The position numbers and the translations under genes are program-made. Below, one piece after another: positions 19,269 to 28,400 of a DNA stretch of 64,000 nucleotides. The stretch lies in NCBI GenBank assembly GCA_023053545.1, contig JAKZAN010000005.1, forward strand, positions 868,001-932,000, read 5' to 3'. Each line of letters starts with the position of its first letter. The first letter of the stretch is position 1. The stretch is from Lepidurus packardi. Its lineage: Eukaryota; Arthropoda; Branchiopoda; Notostraca; Triopsidae. The notes beneath the pieces were generated by a model. It had not been told where the DNA came from. It was given only the letters and a program-made list of their open reading frames with translations, and searched no databases.

Positions 19269-20130
19269 CAGCCCATTTGCATTAGGAAAAGCTATTAAAA
19301 ACCTGGGGATCACGGCAATGGAGACAAAAGTGACCAATGGGGGGGAACTTTTGTTCTTCACATCCCAACCGGATATAGTGGAAAAATTATTGGCAATCAA
19401 GAGTATTGGGCAATGGAAGGTACATATGCGGATGGCTAAGCCCCTAGTGCTGCAGCACGGGATAGTCAAAATATGGGGTACATCCAGAGAGGAGATTATG
19501 GAGCAGAATATAATGGGTCTATACTCAGTCAGAACATTGTATAGCTTCCGAGAGAGCGAAAAGTTTGCCACAGGGGCATACCACGTTACATTTGAAGGAA
19601 ATGAACTACCTAGTCACCTTAATATCGGGTTCTTTAAAGTTCCAGTAATTCCATTTAAGCCCAAACCAATTAGGTGCTATAGATGCCAGAGGTTTGGGCA
19701 CGTAAGTACAGTGTGTACGGCCAAGCAGCGCTGTGGTTTCTGCGGGGACGACCACAGAATTGAAAGTTGTATGAGGAAGATACAGGGTATGACACCCACG
19801 TGTGCTAACTGCCGCGGCAGTCATTCAGCGGCAGACACAAAATGCACCGTTTTTAAGAGGGCAATGGAGGGCGGTCAAAAAGCAAAACCAGTACTTCAAG
19901 AAGAACCATCCCATCCAAAGACCAAGAAGACACCTGACACCCGAGAAGTCAAGACGGCGGCGGAAGAGATACCTCAAACAAGCACAGGCACACAGAGACT
20001 CACGTACAGGGAGATAGCCGCAGGGACGAAGAAGGTTACGACGGAGGATGGTAGCAAAAGACCACAGGAAGCAGAAACAAGCAAGCCAGGAAAGGAAATG
20101 GTCACAATGACATTGACAACTGCGAGGTAA
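19269..20130 (+). pseudogene. ORF1 C-terminal part of non-LTR-1 with CCHC zinc knuckles
   Basis: Continuation of ORF1 after the Gypsy-3 insertion. In the numbering of the uninterrupted protein the zinc-knuckle block is at about residues 249-310: CYRCQRFGHVSTVC, CGFCGDDHRIESC and CANCRGSHSAADTKC. A Lys/Thr/Ser-rich tail follows to TAA 20128-20130. A different frame (codons from 20127) stays open for 59 codons to TAA 20304-20306 and overlaps the ORF2 ATG at 20291, so the original ORF1 was probably longer and a frameshift upstream of 20127 shortened it (inference). Confidence 0.82.
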
Positions 20131-20290
20131 GGGGAAAACCAGGGGTAATTCGGACAATAATACAGAAGGTAATCAGAAGGATTATCCCAATAATTTTAAA
20201 CGAAAGTAGCTGGGAAGAGAAAGGTAGGCACTTTTTATGTTTGAGAAAAGAGCTAATAAGGGAGGGAGAACTAATTACAATATTGTTTGA

Positions 20291-23200
20291 ATGGGGAGCT
20301 CTATAAAAATCCTAGTGTGGAATGCACGAAGCATCACGCAGCATCTTAGCGGCTTATGTGCATACATTAGTGAGATGCAACAGACCCCAGATGTTATTTT
20401 TATATGTGAAACGTTGTTGAAAGAGGGGAGGAAAGCTGTAATCGCTGGGTACGAATGCTATAGAAAAGACAGACCTGATAAGAAAGGAGGGGGAATTTTA
20501 TTTTATGTGAAAAGTGGAATGCAAATCGACTGGCTACCAATGGAACCCTTCGCAAACGGAATACTGGAGGTAGGATGTGTGAAGGAAAAGTGGGAAAAAC
20601 AGGATATATATCTAGTCGGCATGTACCTACAAGTGCAAACAGGGAAAAAAATAACAAAACAAGAATATGCATTTTATTGGTCTCAAATCGGCCATGATGA
20701 GAAATGTCTTATGTTTGGACATTTTAATTCACACCATAATTTATGGAACGGAAAGGACTTTAACAATACCAGAGGAAATATTTTATTCTCGTTTTTAGAA
20801 GAATGGGGAAACTTAGTACTAGCTTCCCCAAAGGGCGTTGGTACACACACAACTGATAGAGGGGCGCTCACCACCATTGACCTAGTGTTTACGACAGCAA
20901 ATATGCACGACAAGACGCGAGTCAATATAGGGGCAATGCTACAAAGCGACCATCTCCCAATCATAATCGAAGTAGAAGGAGCAACGGGGTTGGTTATTAG
21001 AGAAATGACCCCGCGATGGAATTTTAAAAAAGCGAATTGTGAGGAGTGGAGCAGAGAAATGGAGGAAACAGACATAGAAAAGGGAGTGCGATGGGGAAGG
21101 GTAGAGGAACGATACAAGCCTTTTATAGATACACTCCTAAAAATCACTAAGAAGCATATACCCTGGAGAGAGGGGACAAGCAGGGAAAATAACACAAAAG
21201 GGAGCCAACGTAGAAGCAAGATACGGAAACCGTGGTGGGATGAAAATTGCAGCGAAGCAATAAGCATCATGCGAGCGAAGTATAGAATATTAAAACGAAA
21301 CCCCAACGCTGAAACCCTGACAGAATACAAAAAATACAAGGCAATTGGCAAGAGAGTCACACAGGAAACGAAAAGAGCCCACTGGAAGTCGAAGGTGGAG
21401 GGCCTAGGAAAGCAAAAAACAACAAAACAAATGTGGGAGCTAATAAGAAGAATGGAAGGAGTACCAATGGAAAATATAGATAGGGTAACACTCAACTCAG
21501 GGGGAAAGTGTACACAACAAAACGAAGAGAAAGCAGAAATGCTGGTGGAGCATTTCACCAAGATACAAAGTGAGGAGCCGGAAACTGAGGCAAATGAAGC
21601 GGAGATATTCCACATGCAGTTTGAAATAGATAACATGATAGGCGATATAAACAGCATGACGGAGTTTGATAAACCTTTTACAGAATGGGAAATAGAGGAG
21701 ATTTTAAAAAAACACCGAAAACTAGCCAAGGCAAAGACATGGTACATTATAACATTTTAACGAAACTACCAAAAAATTGGAGGCAAGCATTGAGAATGCT
21801 TTTTAATCATATACTTGAGTGCGGCACGGTACCTCAAGATTGGTGCAATGCGCTAGTGGTACCTATTTTAAAAGCAGGCAAAGTTAACAATGAAGTGCAA
21901 TCATACAGGCCCATATCCCTTATATCGTGTGTGGCCAAATTGTTCGAAACGACGCTAGTCAAAAGGTTGAGTTGGATTTCGGAAAAAAGAGGATGGTTTT
22001 CACCGGCGCAGTCAGGTTTCAGACGAGGACGAAGCACGGTGGATCAACTTGTCAGGTTGAGCAATGAAGCTCACCGAGTATTCGAAAATGGAGAGGTTTT
22101 AATTGCTTTATTTATAGATCTAACCGCTGCGTATGATTCAGTTTGGGTAGACAAACTTTTATACAAAGTAGGGAAAAAAGGAGTAAAGGGAAAAATTTTA
22201 GGATTGTTGAAAAGCTTTTTAACCAACAGGACGATGGAAGTGAGAGTAGGACGAAGTTTGTCTAGACAAGTAAATCTAAAAAGAGGAATTCCTCAGGGGG
22301 CGGTGCTCAGCCCATGGCTTTTTAACATGATGCTAGCAGATTTTCCCTCAAACGAAGACAAAGCAGGAACGTCGCTTTACGCAGATGATGCAGGAATTTG
22401 GGCAAGCGGGAAGAACGGTGATACGGCGATGGAGAAAATGAAAAGGGCAGTAGGGAAAGTGGAAAATTGGTGCAAAGAAAACGGGTTTAAGATATCCACG
22501 GACAAAACGAAGTACCTGATGATTACAAGGAAACGTAAAGCGGAAATTAAAAAGAAAATCAAAATCAACGGAACAGAAGTAGAACGAGTTGAGAGTGCTA
22601 AGTTTTTAGGAATTATTTTTGACACAAGATTCAATTTTACAAAGCAAGTACAACACATAAGAGAAAAGGGCATGAAGGCTGCAGGTGTTTTACATAAACT
22701 AGCGGGGAAGACATGGGGTGGGGATATTAACATTTTACTCATGGTTAGAAGAATTTTATACGGTCGAAATTAGAGTACGCAAGTTTTATATATAAACACG
22801 TTAACACTAGGAAACTCGAACTTATAGAGACAGTGCAAAACAAATCAGTCAGAATAATATTGGGGGCAACGAAAACAACACCGATTGGTGTGTTACACTG
22901 CGCTGCAGAAGTGGTGTCGATTCAAAGAAGGACAATTTTAATGGAGCAAGCATATTTTAACAGAATGTTAGAATGTCACAGGAACGATCTCGTAGTGCAA
23001 GAAATAGCGAACAAAAATTCACTGTTTTGGGAAAGTGTGTCCGAAACGAAAAACAAAACCAAAATACCTTATGTCATGCAAGGAGATTATTTTAAAAATT
23101 TGTTACCGCCATGGGAATTCAAAGGTCATCAGATAAAAACCGCGGTCCCGGGAAACAGGAAGGAAAAGTGCAATCAGCAAACAGTGCAAGAAGTTTTAAT

Positions 23201-24098
23201 GTTTCTAGAGAAGGAGTATGAAAATTTTAAAAGGGTTTTTACGGATGGATCAAAAGATACTGAGGGAAACTCGGGATGCGGGGTTTACATGGAGGAAATG
23301 GGGGAGACAAGATCATACGCATTAAACAAAGCAACGACAGTAATGGCTTCCGAATTGCACGCGATAATACAAGCGATAAGGTGGATTGAGGAAAAAGAGC
23401 CGGATAACTATGTCATGCTGACGGATTCAAAATCCGCAGCACAACTGCTAGATAGCTGGGTGTACCGTTCCTACTTTGGTCTTACACAAAGGATTCAAAA
23501 CAAAATGAACCACTTAAGGACAGACGGGTACACAATACAGATTCAGTGGATACCAGCACATAGAGGGATCAGGGGAAATGAAATGGCGGATGGAGCGGCA
23601 AAGGAAGGAAGGATGACAGGGGAAGAAATTAATCACAAAACAACATGCCAGGAGCTGAAATCAATAACGAAAAGGAAAATCGAAAAGGACTACATAGAAG
23701 AAATAAAGACAAGAACAGCACAAAAATTGGTTCAGAACACGTACCAGTTCGGGACCAACAAATGGGAAAACAGCAGGAAAAGAAGAGAAGCTATCGTTTT
23801 ACTACGAATAAGGTGCGAACATGGGAGATTCCGGTCATGGCTACACCGTTTCGACATGATAGAAGATAACACATGTCGTTACTGTGAGGAGGAGGAAGAA
23901 AGCCCGGAACATTTAATAATGAGATGTGAGAAGTTTTCGGAACAAAGGGAGGAACTCAAGAAAAAACTAGAAGATAATAAAATAGCCTGGAGATTCGAAA
24001 CTATAACGGCACTGGAAGGCGAAAAGAAAGAACAGTATATAGCACAAAATTATCTTTTAAAATATTTGAAAACAACTGACATCATAACAAGCATATAA
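20291..24098 (+). pseudogene. ORF2 of non-LTR-1: endonuclease, reverse transcriptase, RNase H (two frameshifts)
   Basis: ORF2 polyprotein that would nick the target and reverse-transcribe the element RNA. It begins at ATG 20291. The endonuclease shows WNARS, Glu40 (FICET), then GHFNSHH (His144 where Asp is expected) and SDHLPI. A frameshift between about 21700 and 21740 separates it from the reverse transcriptase frame (21685-22773), which has SYRPISL, SGFRRGRST, FIDLTAAYD, GIPQGAVLSPWLF and catalytic YADD. A second frameshift near 22757 leads to frame 22833-24098. That frame has RNase H (FTDGSKDT, ELHAI, TDSKSA, HRGIRGNEMAD) and the C-terminal motif CRYCEEEEESPEHLIMRC. The stop is at 24096-24098. 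This is a decayed copy. Confidence 0.9.
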
Positions 24099-24240
24099 GT
24101 ACACAGAGGAAATATCAGTGAACAGATGAAAAAAGAAAAAAGAAGAAAAGAAAAAAAAAAAAAATAGAAAGCTGAAGACGGTAATGCGACGCGAACGCGA
24201 CGTTGGCCGTCTTAAAAAACCAAAAAAAACAACAACAGCT
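24099..24240 (+). other. 3' UTR of non-LTR-1
   Basis: Very A-rich; it includes an A14 run near 24155-24169, a short palindromic stretch acgcgaacgcgacgttgg, and an end composed of A-runs with C (aaaaaaccaaaaaaaacaacaac). Satellite block C starts within a few bases. Confidence 0.7.
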
Positions 24241-25103
24241 TATTCTAACCGGTTTAAAATGGTTTAAACAGGTTTAAGCCGGTCAAAACTTGTTTGAAAC
24301 CGGTTTAAACTGGTCTAAACTGGTTTAAACCGGTTTAAACTGGTCTAAACTGGTTTAAACCAGTTTAAACTGGACTAAACTGGTTTAAAACCGGTTAAAC
24401 TGGTTTAAACAGGTCTAAACAAATTTAAACCGTTTTAAACTAGTCTAAAATGGTTTAATACCCGGTCTAAACTGGTGCAATCCGGTTGAGAATGGTTTAA
24501 ACCGGTTTAATCCGGTCTAAACTGGTTTAAACCGGTTTAATCTGGTCTAGACTGGTTTAAAAACCGGTTTAAACTGATTTTAACCGGTCTAAACTGGTTA
24601 GGACCGGTTTAAACTGGTTAAGACTGGTCTAAAATGGTTTAAAACTGGTTTAAACCGGTCTAAACTGGATTCAAACTGTTTAAACTGGTTTAAACTGGTC
24701 ATCACTGTTTTAAAGCGGTCGAAACTGGTGTCAACCGGTTTAAAATGGTTTAAACCGGTCTAAACTGGTCTAAACTGGTTTAAACCGGTTTAAACTGGTT
24801 TAAATCGGTTTAAACTGGTTTAAATCGTTTTAAACTGGTTTAATCGGTTTAAACTAGTTAAAACTCGTTTAAAACCGTTTAGACTGGTAAGAACTGGTTT
24901 AGTCCGGTTTAAACTGGTCAAAACTGGTTTAAGAACCGGTTTAAACTGGTTTAAACCTGTCTTAACTGGTTTAAACCGGTTTACTGGATTAAACCGGTCT
25001 AAACTGTTCTAATTTGGTTTAAAAACCGGTTAAAACTGGTTTCAACCGGTCTGAACTGGTCTAAACTGATTTAAAAACCGGTTTAAACTTGTTTAAACCG
25101 GTC
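24241..25103. repeat. 10-bp satellite block C
   Basis: About 860 bp of the TTTAAACCGG family between non-LTR-1 and BEL-2. It was continuous with block D before BEL-2 inserted, since the CCGGTC duplication flanks BEL-2. Its first 100 bases resemble the end of block D near 35100 (gtttaaacaggtttaagccgg in both). Confidence 0.95.
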
Positions 25104-25411
25104 TGTTCTTACGAATATCACTATGCTGAACACCGGCTGGCTAATTTGTTTTTATTATCCATATTGGAAACGGACTTACACCGAGTTAACTTTGATTGTA
25201 TATAGGATTCAAATTGATTTGACTCAAGTTACACTTTCAGCACAAAAAAACTCTGTATTTTCGTATTCGACGCGAGCGACTCTCTCCCTCCCCCAACCGT
25301 CACGACGATAACAACCATACGTCATAATCCCTTCTGTCCTTCAGCTCTTCCTTTTCATCTTTCAATTCTTCCTTTTCATCTTTATTCCATTCTTCCGTTT
25401 TCGCCTCAACA
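25104..25411 (-). repeat. 3' LTR of BEL-2
   Basis: 308 bp; on minus it starts TGTTGAGGCG and ends CGTAAGAACA. A TATA-like CCTATATACAA is visible on minus. The polypurine tract ggggggagaa (minus) lies at 25412-25423. Next to it an inverted pair gagcagc/gctgctc at about 25424-25455 could form a hairpin. Confidence 0.93.
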
Positions 25412-25461
25412 TTCTCCCCCCCGAGCAGCGACTCGGGGCTCCGCTGAGCTGCTCCAGTTTT

Positions 25462-28400
25462 TTATTCTAAGGCGGGATCGGGGTCTAATAGGAAAAGTTT
25501 ATGAATCGGCCGGTGGTATATTCCGGTATCGGTTTTCACCATCGCCGAACGTACGAGCTCGTCTTTCCCCCGGAAAACCTCAGTTATTCGTCCATGCAAC
25601 CACTTTCCTCGTACCAGATTTGGCTCTAAGACCAGTACAGCATCACCTTCTTGGAAATTTCTTTGGCGCGTAAGCCACTTTGAACGGCGGGTTAGGGTGG
25701 GGATGTAATGTTTCTTCCACACATCCCACAGAACCGTGGTAAGATGCTGTAGATACTTGAAAAGTTTCCGGGGGGTGCTTTTGGGCACCTGCCCCACCGG
25801 AATAGACGAGGATCTTTGATTCAGAAAATCTAAAGGTGTAATCGTGCGCATGTCCTTGGGATCAGAGCTGACATACATCAACGGGCGTCCATTCAAAAAC
25901 CCGGCCACTTCGTACAACAATGTTCTTAACACATCCTCGGAAACGCCTTTTCGGTTTTCTCGCTCGATTGCCAACACCTTGTACAGTGCCCTCTTGGCGG
26001 ACTTTACCAAACCTTCGTGTACACCACCAAAATGTGGTGCCTGAGGTGGTTGGAATGTCCATCGGATGCCTCGCCCTTCGCAGAAGTTCTTCAAAGCTTC
26101 ATCTTCACGCGTGGCCTCGACCAGCTGATTCAGTTCTTTCTCGGCTCCCACAAAGTTGGTCCCATTGTCGGAATAAATGCTTAATGGTTTGCCACGGGTC
26201 GAAATGAAGCGCCGAAGTACGAGGAGGAAATCATCCGTGGATAGAGACCGTGCTAAATCCAAATAAACAGCTCTGGTCACCATACAGGTGAACAGAGCTC
26301 CGTACCGCTTCGTGACCCGGTTATTCCCTTGAACGATTTCCAGTGGCCCGAAGTAATCCACTGACGTGTGAGAAAATGGAGAATCGACGTCCAGCCGTTC
26401 CCGGGGAAGTTCTCCCATGAGTTGCGTCGCTGGTCGTGCGGTTTCGATCTTGCATTCGACGCATCTCCTTCGAACGCGTTTGACGGCTTCACGACCGTTT
26501 ACTATCCAATACATCTCCCTAAGGTGGGCTAGCACGTGGTTGATCCCGGCGTGCAGGAGTCGACGATGGAAATCTTCAATGATTCTCTCCGTCAGCGGGT
26601 GCTTCGATGGTAGCAGCACGGGGTGTTTGTTTTCGTACGGCAGGTCAGCTGCGTCTAACCTCCCACCGACGCGCAATAACTCGTCCGTTCCAAGGAACGG
26701 ATTAAAGGCTAGGATTTTCGAACTCTTTGCCAAATTGACTCCTTCACGTAGTCTTTCTACGTCCGGACCGAATGACTGCCACTGACAGGCCTTGACAAGA
26801 TTCTTCAATGGGTCCGTTAGATTTCGGAAGCCGGCGCAGTCTTCAGGCTTGACACTTTCCCAATCGACTTCCTCACAAATCTGCGACGTAACAAAGGAGC
26901 GATGTTCCTGAGTGTGTCGCATCTCTTCATGATTAATTATCCATGGGGTGTCTCTTGGCCACGTAACTTCCTCCCGTCTGAGGAAATCAGGCCCCATAAA
27001 CCAGGGTTCTAAGTCGTTCCGATCTACGTGCAAGTTAGATCTCGTGGCGAGATCGCTGCTGTTGCGGCTGCCTGGAACGTAGCGCCATTCTTCGGGGCGA
27101 GTTATTGTTTGAATCTCACCTATTCGGTTGCTGACGAACGGCTTGTAGAACGATGATGTGCCGCGAATCCAGTTACGGACGCATGAGCTGTCCGTCCATA
27201 AAATCCTCCGCTCGACAATTCGTCGCAACCCCTTCTCGACATAGTTCGTCAGCCGGGCTCCTAACAAGGCTGCATTTAGCTCCGCCTTGGCTACCGATAT
27301 AGTCTTTAACGGTGTGAGCTTCGTTTTAGCCATGACGATGTTCGTGCGAACGCTGCCATCCTTGTGAACAACTCGGACGTAGACTACGGCTGCCACAGCT
27401 TCCTGAGAAGCGTCATTAAAGGTGTGTAATTCCACATAATCAATGGCATCTTCGTCCGGGAAAAGACATCTAGGTATCTCAGCTCGTCGAAGATCCTGAA
27501 GCAAATCCAACCAATGTTGCCACCATTGACGTGCCTCCAACGGAATCTCGTCATCCCAATCTAAACCTCCGAGACCCAGTTCTCGGTGCTTAATTTTCGC
27601 CTTAACTGTCACGGGTGCTAAGAACCCCATAGGGTCGAAGACTTCCGCCAGGATCCTCAACAATCCGCGTCGGGTAAACTTCACCTCGTGCGGCCCAACT
27701 TCCTTCGACGTCAAGACGTCTCGCAATGGGATCCAGTATATCCCCAATACTTTGGTTCCGAACTCCTCTTCCTTCGATGCTAAGCTAGCTAAGTCCATAC
27801 TGTTGCGGGAGTCCAGGATATGCGGCCGGTTGGAGACCCACTTGCCCAAGTTGAAGTCGCCTCTGCGTAAGAGGTCGCTGACCTCTTTAATTCTCGTGGT
27901 GGCTTGATCTTCGGTCGCCTTGCTGTCCAAATAGTCGTCCATATATAGATTATTCGTTACAGCTTCCGCGGCTTCCGGGAAATCTGCCCCGTGGTCTTCG
28001 GCCGTTCTCCTTACGGTTTGAATGGCGATGAACGGAGAGCAACAGTCCCCAAACGCCAGGCGGTCCATTTGGAACACGTCCATCACGTTGCTGCCCTTCT
28101 CTTTCCAAAGGAAACGGTGGAATCGGGCATCTTCTTCTCGTAATCGAATGCGGCTAAACATTGCTTCGATGTCGGCAACAAACGCGACACCAAACTCGCG
28201 AAACTTCAAAAAAACGATCGGGATTTCCGCTTGTAAAGCTGGTCCAGGTAACAATGCATCGTTCAAGCATTTACCGGCAAACGTGGCTGCGGCGTCGAAT
28301 ACAATGCGTAACTTCTTGTTAGTCGCGGACTTTTTGTACACCCCGTGGTGCGGTAGATAATACTGCTGCGGGTGCTGTATCTCTTCCAACTCTGTAACTT

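Larger units (their letters stand above)
8950..24240 (+). mobile_element. Non-LTR-1: full-length APE-type non-LTR retrotransposon with RNase H, split by Gypsy-3
   Basis: Plus-strand element of about 5.8 kb once the 9.46 kb Gypsy-3 insertion is set aside. It has a 5' UTR (8950-9461), ORF1 (9462-9804 continuing at 19274-20130), ORF2 (20291-24098) with endonuclease, reverse transcriptase, RNase H and a C-terminal Cys/His motif, and an A-rich 3' end near 24240 that joins the 10-bp satellite. An RNase H in ORF2 points to the I/LOA/R1-like side of the non-LTR tree rather than Jockey itself (inference). ORF2 carries two frameshifts. No clear target-site duplication was found. Confidence 0.88.

Noticed and set aside
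20683..21747. 354-aa open frame on minus
   Set aside because: It is antisense to ORF2 of non-LTR-1 and has no family motif. It is a shadow of the coding frame.
24150..24245. Target-site duplication for non-LTR-1
   Set aside because: Only a four-base similarity (ctta) between the left flank (before 8950) and right flank; too weak inside repeats.
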